From Myxococcales bacterium (GTDB taxonomy: Bacteria; Myxococcota; Polyangia; Polyangiales; Polyangiaceae), in NCBI GenBank assembly GCA_003151595.1, contig PLXW01000036.1, forward strand, positions 1 through 40,404: a stretch of 40,404 bases of DNA. The letters run 5' to 3'. The notes below the pieces were generated by a model that saw only the letters and a list, made by a program, of their open reading frames with translations, had not been told where the DNA came from and did not search any database. The translations under genes and the position numbers were made by a program. Below are positions 22,460 through 30,061 of this stretch, one piece after another. Positions within the stretch are counted from its first letter, which is position 1. The number at the start of each line of letters is the position of its first letter.

Positions 22460-24522
22460 ACACGGGGGCCATGAACGCCGTCGCGATCGCGAACGGGCCG
22501 GTGCGCCGCGTGCGTCTCCATCCGCACGGGCTCGACCTGGGCGACGAGATCGTTCCGCTGCGCGCCGGCGCGATGCACTACTGGCGTCATCCGCCGGAGG
22601 AGTGGGGTGCGGGGCTCGACGCGATTCGCGCGCTCGGGTTTCGCCTCGTCGACACGTACGTGCCGTGGGGCGAGCACGAGATCGCGCCGGGCGAGCTCGA
22701 TTTCGGCGAGCGTCACCCGCGCCTCGACGTCGCGCGCTTCCTGCGAATGGCGCACGAGCGCGCGCTCAAGGTCGTGCTCCGCCCCGGCCCGCACATCAAC
22801 GCTGAGCTCACGTACTTCGGTCTCCCCGAGCGCATCGTGTGGGATCGCGCGTGCCAGGCGCGCACGCCGCGCGACAACCCGGTGATGCTCCCCATCGTGC
22901 CGGTCGCGTTCCCGGTGCCGAGCTACGCCAGCGACGCGTTCCACGAAGAGACCGCGCTGTGGTTCGAGCGCGTAGGCCGCGTCGTCGGCGGGCTCCGTCA
23001 TCCCGAAGGGCCGATCGTGCTGGTGCAGATCGATAACGAAGGGGCGCTCTACTTTCGCGACGGGCCGTACGACCAGGACTACCACCCCGACGCCATCGCG
23101 CTCTTTCGCGCGTTCCTGAAGACGAAGTACCGCCACGTGAACGAGCTGCGCGAAGCGTGGCGCGACGACGCGCTCCTTCACGCCACCGCGGTCCCGCCGG
23201 TGCGCTTCGACGCGAAGACGGCCGACGATCTCCCGCGCCACATGGACTGGATGGAGTTCCACGAGCATCTCCTCGTGCACGCCATGCGACGCATGGTCGA
23301 CGCCACGAAGGGGACCGGGCTCGACGAGCTCCCCACGATGCACAACTTCCCGCTGGGCGAAGCGGCGACTCCGCTCAACGCCGGGCGGATGACCGACGTC
23401 ATCGATCTGATCGGCCTCGACTACTACCACCGCGCGACGCCCGTCGAGCACAGCACGATCGCGCGACGCACCACCGAGCTCGCGGCGCGATGCGAGGGAC
23501 GTGTCTCGGCGTACGGGGCGGAAGTGGGCGCGGGTTTCCCGCCGTTCTTCGCGCCGATCGACGAGAAGGACTCGATGTACACGCTGCTCTGCGCGCTGGC
23601 GTACGGGCTTCGCGGGTACAACCTGTACATGGCGGTCGAGCGCGATCGCTGGGTCGGCGCGCCGATCGATCCGCACGGGCGCCTTCGCCCGTTCGCGCAG
23701 AAGTACGAGCGACTCAACAGCGCGCTCGACGCCACCGAGTTCCATTCGCTCCGTCGTCGCGCGCCGGTGAGGCTCGTGGTGCCGCGGGCGCTGCGTCGAC
23801 TTGCGCGCGCGACGCACGCCTTCGGACCCATCACGCCCGCGTTTTTCAACATCCTCGGCGCGGGGGCGCGCGAGGCGTGCCTGGAGGAGGAGCTCGGGCT
23901 CGGCGAAGTGGCGACGCTCGTGGGCGAGACGTACCTGCGGGCGTTCGAGCGCGCGCTTCAGACGCGCGGCGTGCCGTTCGCGTACGCTGGCGGCGACAGC
24001 TTCGTAGAGAGCATCGAGGACGCGAAGTGGGTCGTGTGCGCCACGGTCGGCGGCGTGAAGCCGGAGCTGGTGACGCGACTGCGCGAGGCGGCGAAGAGCG
24101 GGCTCCGCGTGACGATCGGCCCGCGCGTCCCCACGCGCGACGGATCGATGCGCGACATGCACGCGCCGCACGACGTGACGGGGCTCGAGGTGGAGCCGCT
24201 CGACGACGGCGCGCGCGCCGACGAGCTGGTCGCGAAACGCATCGAGGAGCTCGCGCTGCCGGCGTTCCCCGTCGACCCCGAGGACGTGAAGATGACGGTG
24301 CACGAAGACGCGACCGGCGCGCCGCGCGTCGTCTTCGTGATGAACCCCACGGCCCACGATCTCACCGCGCGCGTCTCGGTTCGCGGCGCGCGATCGCTGG
24401 TCGACGTGCTCACGCCCGATCGCACCGATGCCCGCGTCACGCGAGGCGTGGGCGGCTTCGAGCTGGTCGCGCCGGCGCGGACGGTGCGGATGTTCGCGGT
24501 CGAGTCGTCGACTACTTCGTAG
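22456..24522 (+). CDS. Family GH35 beta-galactosidase (688 aa)
   Basis: The family hydrolyses terminal beta-galactosides with retention. GH35 signatures are visible: GAMHYWRHPPEEW near 38, YVPWGEHE, VVLRPGPHINAEL (RPGP motif), VQIDNEG with acid/base Glu195, and GAEVGAGFPPFF with probable nucleophile Glu356. A C-terminal beta domain runs from about 600 to 688. There is no signal peptide, so it may be cytosolic unless exported another way. ATG 22456 overlaps the previous stop by four bases (ATGA), so I prefer it to the upstream in-frame ATG at 22420. The last 11 bases overlap the convergent lipoprotein gene. It could act on other beta-linked hexosides. Confidence 0.85.
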   Translation: MNTGAMNAVAIANGPVRRVRLHPHGLDLGDEIVPLRAGAMHYWRHPPEEWGAGLDAIRALGFRLVDTYVPWGEHEIAPGELDFGERHPRLDVARFLRMAHERALKVVLRPGPHINAELTYFGLPERIVWDRACQARTPRDNPVMLPIVPVAFPVPSYASDAFHEETALWFERVGRVVGGLRHPEGPIVLVQIDNEGALYFRDGPYDQDYHPDAIALFRAFLKTKYRHVNELREAWRDDALLHATAVPPVRFDAKTADDLPRHMDWMEFHEHLLVHAMRRMVDATKGTGLDELPTMHNFPLGEAATPLNAGRMTDVIDLIGLDYYHRATPVEHSTIARRTTELAARCEGRVSAYGAEVGAGFPPFFAPIDEKDSMYTLLCALAYGLRGYNLYMAVERDRWVGAPIDPHGRLRPFAQKYERLNSALDATEFHSLRRRAPVRLVVPRALRRLARATHAFGPITPAFFNILGAGAREACLEEELGLGEVATLVGETYLRAFERALQTRGVPFAYAGGDSFVESIEDAKWVVCATVGGVKPELVTRLREAAKSGLRVTIGPRVPTRDGSMRDMHAPHDVTGLEVEPLDDGARADELVAKRIEELALPAFPVDPEDVKMTVHEDATGAPRVVFVMNPTAHDLTARVSVRGARSLVDVLTPDRTDARVTRGVGGFELVAPARTVRMFAVESSTTS

Positions 24523-25633
24523 GCTTCGCGGGCGCCGCGGCCGGAGGCTTCGCCGGCGCTGCAGGAGCCGGAGCTTTCGCGGGCGCGGCTGCGGGGGTCT
24601 TCGCGGGCGTCGGCGTCTTCGTGTTCAGCGCGCCGGTCTCGGCGCTGTACTGCGCCGCGAGCCGATTCGAGACGCGCATGACGATGTCGGCGAACGGCGT
24701 GTCCTTGGAGATCGCGTCGACGTCCGGCTTCAGCTTGTCGCTGATCCCCTGAAGCACTCCGCCCCACGCCATCGCTTCGCGCTCCTTCGGCGTCTTCGCG
24801 CTCTCCGGAACGGGGTGGCCTGCGCCCTTCGCGGCATCGGCGACGTACGTGAGGTAGAGCCCCTTGGTCAGCGGCTTGGTCGCGTCGGTGGGCAGCGCCG
24901 GTGCGGCGACTCCGAAGAGCGACGCGATCGGTCCCTGCATCGCGTAGACCTTCAAGTGCTTCGGCAATCCACGCGAGCGCTCGAGCCGCTCCATGGCCGT
25001 CATCACGCCGAGCGCGTGCACTTCGTGCGTGAGGTCGCCGTCGTTGGTGTTGAGGAGCGCCTCGAGCGCCTTGCCGCTCTGCAGCGCGCCGACAGCGGTC
25101 GCTTCGTCGGCGGTGAGCTTCTCCGGCTCGCGCGCCACGTCGCGCTTCACTTTCTCGCCCGCGCGCCGCGCGTCGAGCGCTTCCTTCTGCGCGTCGGCGA
25201 GCGCGCGGAGCTCCTTGCCGGGAGCCGAGTCGGCGCCGACCTTGGTGATCAGATCGTCGACCGCGTGCGACTCCAGCGCGCGCAGCTGCTCGAAGTGTCC
25301 CTTGTCGTTTTCGCCCCACACGCCGCGGACGACGGCGAGGCAGCGCTGCTCGTCCATCGCCTTGCGTTCGATCGCTTCGCCGAGCGCGTCGCCCCAGATC
25401 CCCCCGAACCAGCAGGCGGCCGCGGCGATCGCCAGGCCGTGCGGTTCGGTGGGCATCGCGGTCACGGCCGAAGCGCCCTTCGACGCCGCGGGCGAACCTT
25501 CGCCACCGCCGGATCCCTCGGCCGGCGGCGCCGAGGGCGCGGTCTGCGCCGCGACGGAAGCGGCGCCTCCACCACACGCCGCGAGCGTGATCAGAGAGGA
25601 GAGCGCGAAGGACCCACGAAGGCTTGCTCGCAT
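24512..25633 (-). CDS. Putative lipoprotein with Ala/Pro/Lys-rich tail (373 aa)
   Basis: A lipoprotein signal (FALSSLITLAACGGG) is followed by a Gly/Ser/Ala linker. A mostly helical body (about 60-325) contains AIAAAACWFGGIWGDALGE and many charged helices. A tail (about 335-373) is made of Ala, Pro, Lys and Thr. No catalytic motif is recognised. I take ATG 25633 (MRASLRG) as the start because it places the signal at the N-terminus; a longer frame begins at 25669. The 3' end overlaps the convergent GH35 gene by 11 bases. OsmC lies upstream on the same strand, 61 bases away. Confidence 0.68.
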   Translation of the reverse strand: MRASLRGSFALSSLITLAACGGGAASVAAQTAPSAPPAEGSGGGEGSPAASKGASAVTAMPTEPHGLAIAAAACWFGGIWGDALGEAIERKAMDEQRCLAVVRGVWGENDKGHFEQLRALESHAVDDLITKVGADSAPGKELRALADAQKEALDARRAGEKVKRDVAREPEKLTADEATAVGALQSGKALEALLNTNDGDLTHEVHALGVMTAMERLERSRGLPKHLKVYAMQGPIASLFGVAAPALPTDATKPLTKGLYLTYVADAAKGAGHPVPESAKTPKEREAMAWGGVLQGISDKLKPDVDAISKDTPFADIVMRVSNRLAAQYSAETGALNTKTPTPAKTPAAAPAKAPAPAAPAKPPAAAPAKPTK

Positions 25634-25694
25634 GGGCCGAGGAAAGCGCAAGAGCACGCTGCGACGCAAGCGCGATGGGCGGGTGAGTCGATCG

Positions 25695-26162
25695 TTACGC
25701 TCCGCGGACCACGATCTCCGTCTTCACCGAGTTGGCGATGAAGCACTCCTCGTGTGCCGCACGGTGCAGCTTGGCGATGTCCTCGGCGGTCGGTTCGCGT
25801 TCGCCCGCGTAGACGATCTTCGGCGCGAGCACGACGCGACCGACCCAGGCGGCGCCGCGCTCGTTCTTCATCATCGTGCCGACGGCGGCGTCTTCGTAGC
25901 GGGCCACGGCGAACCCGGCCTTCGACGCCACCCAGAGGAACGTGAGCATGTGGCAGCTGGCGATCGACGCCACGTAGGCCTCTTCGGGATCGACGTTCGC
26001 CGGGTTCGACCACAGCACCGGCACGACGGAGGGCGAAGGGGAGGCGGGGACCGTCAAGCCGCCGTCGAACGTCCAGCGATGCTCGCGCGAATAGCGCCCC
26101 TTGATGAAGTCGGTCGGGGTCGCGGCCGTGGTCCATTCGATCGTCGCGCGGTGATCGGACAT
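25695..26162 (-). CDS. OsmC-family peroxiredoxin-like protein (155 aa)
   Basis: The two redox cysteines of the OsmC/Ohr fold are present in their usual contexts: SIASCHMLTFLWVAS (Cys70) and HEECFIANSVKTEI (Cys140). Length is typical. Family members reduce organic hydroperoxides in the cytosol with thiol cofactors. The context DPEEAYVASIASCH is closer to the broad OsmC/YhfA-like group than to classic Ohr. It sits between an upstream M61-like gene (60 bases) and a downstream lipoprotein on the same strand. Confidence 0.9.
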   Translation of the reverse strand: MSDHRATIEWTTAATPTDFIKGRYSREHRWTFDGGLTVPASPSPSVVPVLWSNPANVDPEEAYVASIASCHMLTFLWVASKAGFAVARYEDAAVGTMMKNERGAAWVGRVVLAPKIVYAGEREPTAEDIAKLHRAAHEECFIANSVKTEIVVRGA

Positions 26163-26222
26163 GGATGGATTCTGCCCGTTGGGGCGTCGCGACGAAATCT
26201 GGTCGTCGAGCGAAGCGCGCGA

Positions 26223-27992
26223 CTACGGAATCTCTCCGCACTTGTCGTCGGCGATGCCGCGCACGCGCGTCCATGTCTGCCCGCGTCCGTGCGTCCCCTT
26301 CGGCGCGTACGTGATCGTCACCTGCGAGGCGCCGCGCGTGACCACGATCTTCACCGGCACGTTCGCGTCGCCGTCGCGCGCGTTCATCGACGCCAGCACG
26401 TCGCCTTCACGCAGACCCGCGCGCGCTGCGGGGCCGTCGGCGCGGACGCCGGTGACGCGCGCCTCTTTCGACTCGCGCGTTCGCTCCACGTCGAACCCAG
26501 GATCGTAGGCGACGTACTCGCCCGTCCCGGCGCGGAAGCACGGACCGATCGCGCCGGGTTGCAGGACTGCGGGCTGCCCTTTCACGACGAGCGCATCGAA
26601 GGCGCGCGCCGCGTCGGGGTCGTCCTTGGCGAGCGCGTCGATCCACTGCGCGGCGGTGAACGTGCGCTGCTTCTCTTCTTCCGCGCGCTCGATGAGCGAC
26701 GCCAGCACCGATTCGATCCCGTGATCGCCCTTGGTGCGCGCGCGGATCGCGGCCGACTCGTGCAGCGCGTACAGCGCGCCGCGCGCCATGAGCGTCGCGC
26801 GGGCCACGTCGTCCGTCGCGGCAATCGCCGCCAGCTCCGCGTTGGTCTTCGCGCGATGCGGCGACGTCGCCAGCACGCTCAGCTCGCCGGCGATCACCTC
26901 GCGCACGTCGTCCGGCGCGAGCAAGCCGGCGTGCGAGAGGACGCGCGTCACGAAGTAGCGCGTGACCCCTTCCGAGAACCACCACCCGTCGGGCTCGTGC
27001 CCGGCGTCGGTCGCCACGCGCGTGACGCCGCCGATCCACCGCCGCGCGATCTGCTGCGCGACCGACAGGCGCAACGGCGCCGTCCACGGCTCGGCCGGCC
27101 CCACTTGCACCAGCACGCTCGCCGATCGTGGCGTCGTCGAGAACGATCCGATGGGGCGCGTCTGTGAAACGAACAGGTACATCCACGGCGCTTCGTCGCG
27201 CGACTTCAGCGACTCGCGGATCGCCGTGCGCGTCTGCGCGATCTCGGCGACGACCGGGCGCGCGTCGAACGTCGTGTACCCGAGCCACGCGCCTTCGTCG
27301 TGCCCGGCGGCGGGATCGTCGATGACCATCGCCCCCAGCGACCCGGCGATGAAGCTCGCGTACCGGAGCGCGCGCGGCGGAAGCGACGTTCGCTTCACGG
27401 CGCCGACCCCGAGGCTCGATGCGGAGACGGCGTGAAGCGCGTCGGCTTCGATGTGAAGCGCGAAAGGCATCGGCGTGTCTTCGACCGAGTTCGGCAAAGC
27501 GATGAGCGACTCACCCGCGCCGCGGAAGCGATCGTCGAGCACGAGGACGCCGAGCGGATCGTCGGGCGCGTCGCCGGCCGCGAGGACGTCGTACGCGAGA
27601 TGCACCGGGCCGCTGGTCGCGCGCGCGAGCGTGAGGTCGATGCCCGTGCCCGCGGCGCTCGCCACGACCGCGACCTCGCCGCTCGAGTCACGCGCGGCGG
27701 CGTGCGTGATGCGATCCGCGGTGCCGCGCGCGATGTGCCACGCGCCGAGAGGCGAGGGCGCGCCCGAGAGATCGAGCTCGATGTGGACGAGCGCGGTGGG
27801 CGAGGGGATGGGGCGAACGAGGAGCTTGAGGAGGGGAGCGTTCGCGTTCGGGGGCGCGTCGGCGTTCGCGTTCGCGCTCGGAGCCGGTGCTGCGTTCGCG
27901 ATCGCGTTCGGAGTCACGGGACAGGGCGCGCTCGCGTTGGCGTTCGCGCAGGCCACCAGGACGATCGGAGTGAGGAGGAGGAGCGTGCGCAC
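26223..27992 (-). CDS. M61-like pseudoprotease with C-terminal PDZ domain (589 aa)
   Basis: The N-terminus is a lipoprotein-like signal (LLLLTPIVLVACANA, Cys15) followed by an Asn/Ala repeat linker. The body matches the M61 glycyl-aminopeptidase layout: a beta-rich N-domain (about 50-280), a thermolysin-like domain (about 290-470) and a PDZ domain (about 515-575, GVRADGPAARAGLREGDVL). In active M61 enzymes the zinc motif reads AHEYFHxW; here the aligned stretch is AQQIARRW (near 310), so both His and the catalytic Glu are replaced. The downstream WFSEG motif is kept. It is therefore probably not a zinc peptidase but a binding or scaffold protein in the envelope. The start is GTG 27992; a possible -10 (CATACT, 28000-28005 on the minus strand) lies 7 bases upstream. 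Confidence 0.72.
   Translation of the reverse strand: MRTLLLLTPIVLVACANANASAPCPVTPNAIANAAPAPSANANADAPPNANAPLLKLLVRPIPSPTALVHIELDLSGAPSPLGAWHIARGTADRITHAAARDSSGEVAVVASAAGTGIDLTLARATSGPVHLAYDVLAAGDAPDDPLGVLVLDDRFRGAGESLIALPNSVEDTPMPFALHIEADALHAVSASSLGVGAVKRTSLPPRALRYASFIAGSLGAMVIDDPAAGHDEGAWLGYTTFDARPVVAEIAQTRTAIRESLKSRDEAPWMYLFVSQTRPIGSFSTTPRSASVLVQVGPAEPWTAPLRLSVAQQIARRWIGGVTRVATDAGHEPDGWWFSEGVTRYFVTRVLSHAGLLAPDDVREVIAGELSVLATSPHRAKTNAELAAIAATDDVARATLMARGALYALHESAAIRARTKGDHGIESVLASLIERAEEEKQRTFTAAQWIDALAKDDPDAARAFDALVVKGQPAVLQPGAIGPCFRAGTGEYVAYDPGFDVERTRESKEARVTGVRADGPAARAGLREGDVLASMNARDGDANVPVKIVVTRGASQVTITYAPKGTHGRGQTWTRVRGIADDKCGEIP
27838..27955. repeat. Imperfect GCGTTC hexamer-rich tract encoding an Asn/Ala linker
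   Basis: Plus-strand GCGTTC and close variants recur many times here. On the coding (minus) strand they give Asn-Ala repeats right after the lipoprotein signal of the M61-like protein. This looks like slippage-type expansion of a flexible linker. Confidence 0.6.
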
Positions 27993-28040
27993 GGTCGGCA
28001 GTATGGAGTGACCCGCGCGCGCGCGAAAGCTTGGGTCGCC

Positions 28041-28799
28041 TCAGAACGTGTAGCGAATCACGGCGCTCGCATCGGCCATCAGCCCCGAGTCGCTCTTCGC
28101 GGCCAGCTTCGCGAACCCCGTCGCGTCGCGGATCCCGATCGCCGCGCCGAGCGCGAGGTGCCGATCGATCTGGTACCACTCCACGCCGAGCCGCCCGGCG
28201 AACGACGCCTGCAAGCTCTCTGCGTTTCGAAACCCGAGATTCTGCAGCGCCCCTTGCGGCACGTCGGCCTTCATCGCGCCGAGGCTCCCCTGCACGTAGA
28301 ACGCGACGCGATCGGTCGCGTGAAGCGTGATGCGCGCGCCGCCGCCGAAGCCGAAGATCGGGAACGCGTACGAGTGCGAGAGGTCTTCTCCGGTCGACGT
28401 GCTCGTGAAGGCGAGCTCCCCTTCGCCGAAGAGCATCAGCCACCGCGTGATCTCGAACCCGAGCTGCGCGTGGTACCAGGGCGCAGTCGGCGCGATGTGA
28501 CGGAACTGCCCTAGAAACCCCAGCCCGCCGAGCGAGCTCTCGAGCACGAGACCCTTGTGGCGTCGCATGGGCGGCGGCGCTTCGAGCGGCGCCTCGGGGA
28601 GCGTCGACGTCGGCGTCTGCGTGTCGCTCTCGAGATGAATCTTGTCCGGCGTGAGCGAGGGATCGACCGACGGCCCGCTCTCCGGAGGGGTCGGCATCGA
28701 CGGCGGCGAAGGCGTCGGTTCGGCGGCGTGCGCGGCGCTCGTCGTCAACGCGACGGCAAACGCGGCAAACGCGACGTAGACCGAACGTTTGTCTCGCAC
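28041..28799 (-). CDS. Outer-membrane beta-barrel protein (252 aa)
   Basis: A signal peptide ends at AAHA-AEP (residue 25). A Pro/Ser/Thr-rich linker (26-75) contains the basic motif MRRHKG. Residues about 80-252 alternate hydrophobic and polar residues (WYHAQLGFEITRWLMLFGEGEL, FGFGGGARITLHA, VAFYVQGSLGAM) and end in RYTF. The terminal Phe is the usual Bam recognition residue of outer-membrane barrels. It is on the same strand as the sdh remnants above it and the M61-like gene below it. It may belong to a myxobacterial motility or envelope barrel family, but I cannot identify it. Confidence 0.72.
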   Translation of the reverse strand: MRDKRSVYVAFAAFAVALTTSAAHAAEPTPSPPSMPTPPESGPSVDPSLTPDKIHLESDTQTPTSTLPEAPLEAPPPMRRHKGLVLESSLGGLGFLGQFRHIAPTAPWYHAQLGFEITRWLMLFGEGELAFTSTSTGEDLSHSYAFPIFGFGGGARITLHATDRVAFYVQGSLGAMKADVPQGALQNLGFRNAESLQASFAGRLGVEWYQIDRHLALGAAIGIRDATGFAKLAAKSDSGLMADASAVIRYTF

Positions 28800-28820
28800 T
28801 CCGTCACGATACCGGAATCG

Positions 28821-28996
28821 TCACTTCAACAACCACCCGAACAGCATTCGTTTGGTCGCCTGCCTTCCCACATCGGCTATCGAATCGGCCAGCGGGATCT
28901 CCTTCGGGCATGCCGCCGCGCAGTTTTGCGCCTTGCCGCAGTCCTCGATTCCGCCGTCGCCCATGACGGCGTCGAGCCGCCGGTACGTGACCATCG
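28821..28996 (-). pseudogene. sdhB: Succinate dehydrogenase iron-sulfur subunit, C-terminal remnant only
   Basis: The last 57 codons before the stop at 28821 read RRLDAVMGDGGIEDCG then KAQNCAAACPKEIPLADSI. This is the C-terminal iron-sulfur cluster region of SdhB, with the Cys-x5-Cys-x3-Cys-Pro pattern (the Cys in DCG, QNC and AAC). About three quarters of a normal SdhB, including the plant-type 2Fe-2S domain, is missing. Immediately upstream the sequence is sdhA in a different reading frame, so no fusion protein is made. Either the chromosome has a deletion or the assembly collapsed here. Confidence 0.85.
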
Positions 28997-29320
28997 ATCG
29001 AGCATGAAGACGATCCCGGGCGCGGCGTCGGCCATCCCTTTGACCGGCGGTTGGTTGGCGAGGAAGTCGCCGCCGTACACGGTCTCTTCCAGGTGCCCTT
29101 GCGGCGAGTCCCCTTCGCCCTTCGTGTTCACGCTGGCGTTGATCCCGCCTTGCGCGCACACGGAGTGCGAGCGCTTCACCGGCACGAGCGAGAACAGATC
29201 GACCGGGACGCCCGCCTCGCACAGCTTGATGACCGTCATCAATCCGGCGAGGCCGCCGCCGACGACGATGACCCGCCGAACCTCGCCCGACGCGCTTCGC
29301 GCGCTGCCCTGAGTCGCCAT
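28997..29320 (-). pseudogene. sdhA: Succinate dehydrogenase flavoprotein subunit, N-terminal remnant only
   Basis: From ATG 29320 the product begins with the FAD-binding fold VIVVGGGLAGLMTVIKLCEAG. It then has RSHSVCAQGGINAS, where His is the usual covalent FAD attachment site, and continues to GIVFMLDR near residue 104. In whole SdhA proteins about 500 further residues follow, with the substrate-binding and capping domains. Here the next bases belong to sdhB out of frame, and the sdhA frame drifts to a stop at 28877 (147 codons in all). The remnant is otherwise undamaged and retains normal codon use, so the event is recent or artificial. The breakpoint lies near CGATCG at 28995-29000. Confidence 0.87.
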
Positions 29321-29341
29321 CGGAACGAACCTAGGGGCAGG

Positions 29342-30007
29342 TCACGATTTCGGCGAGCACGACGAGGGCGGCCCATCCGGAGCGAAGACCGGCGAGGGGT
29401 AGAGAAGGCGCGTGCCGGTCGCCAGGTAGACGATCGTGCTCGCGCCGATGACGAACAGAACCGCGCTGGTGGCGACGATTCCCCACTTGATGAGCGCGCT
29501 CGTGCGATCGGCGACGAGCACGCCCGACGTCCGGAACGAGGCCCACAGCGCGGTGCCGAGATGGAACAACGTCGCCGCGGTGCCGAGGAGATACCCCAGC
29601 GCGACCATCGGCAGCGCGTGCCAGGTCGACGACAGGTGCGCGGTCATCACGTCGTACATCGCGTTGCTCGGGAGCGCGCCGGTCCATCCGCGGAGCGGCA
29701 GCTCGATCACGTGCGCCACGAGGAAGACGAGCAGGACGATCGCCGACCACCGGCGCAGCCCCGGAAGCCACCTGGGGAGCGTCAGTGAGCGCGGCTCTCG
29801 CATGGCGAAGAGGCCCCACGCCGCGTGCGCGAGGAGCGGCGCCATCACGAGGAGCATCGTGAACGACGTGAGGATCGGCGTTCGCGCGAAGACGCGATCG
29901 AAGCGCGCGGCGCCCGACATCGCGGTCGAGGTAGCGATGACGTGCACGAACACGAACGCGCCGAGCGGCACGATGCCGAAGAACGCGAACAGCTTGCGCC
30001 CGTTCAA
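29342..30007 (-). CDS. sdhC: Succinate dehydrogenase cytochrome b subunit (221 aa)
   Basis: A five-helix membrane protein of the cytochrome b558 type. It has a hydrophobic N-terminus (FAFFGIVPLGAFVFVHVI), LLAHAAWGLF, VFLVAHVIELPLRGW and LFHLGTALWASF, with several membrane histidines suited to two b hemes. It anchors SdhA and SdhB and passes electrons to quinone. The gene appears intact and is followed after 21 bases by the sdhA remnant, the normal C-A-B order of this operon type. It diverges from the LppC-like gene. With sdhA and sdhB broken it would have no partner from this locus. Confidence 0.85.
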   Translation of the reverse strand: MNGRKLFAFFGIVPLGAFVFVHVIATSTAMSGAARFDRVFARTPILTSFTMLLVMAPLLAHAAWGLFAMREPRSLTLPRWLPGLRRWSAIVLLVFLVAHVIELPLRGWTGALPSNAMYDVMTAHLSSTWHALPMVALGYLLGTAATLFHLGTALWASFRTSGVLVADRTSALIKWGIVATSAVLFVIGASTIVYLATGTRLLYPSPVFAPDGPPSSCSPKS

Positions 30008-30041
30008 CGAACCACCGGCGGCGTGACGGGAGTGATTAGAC

Positions 30042-30047
30042 TAGCGT
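30042..30047 (+). promoter_or_regulatory. -10-like hexamer TAGCGT before the LppC-like gene
   Basis: Two overlapping hexamers, TAGACT (30037-30042) and TAGCGT (30042-30047), lie 14-19 bases before ATG 30062 in the 54-base divergent region. No strong -35 is visible. Confidence 0.25.
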
Positions 30048-30061
30048 TGGTGCTCGAGGCG

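Noticed and set aside
28877..29320. A functional SdhA-SdhB fusion protein
   Set aside because: The two remnants are in different reading frames, and both lack most of the domains needed for activity.
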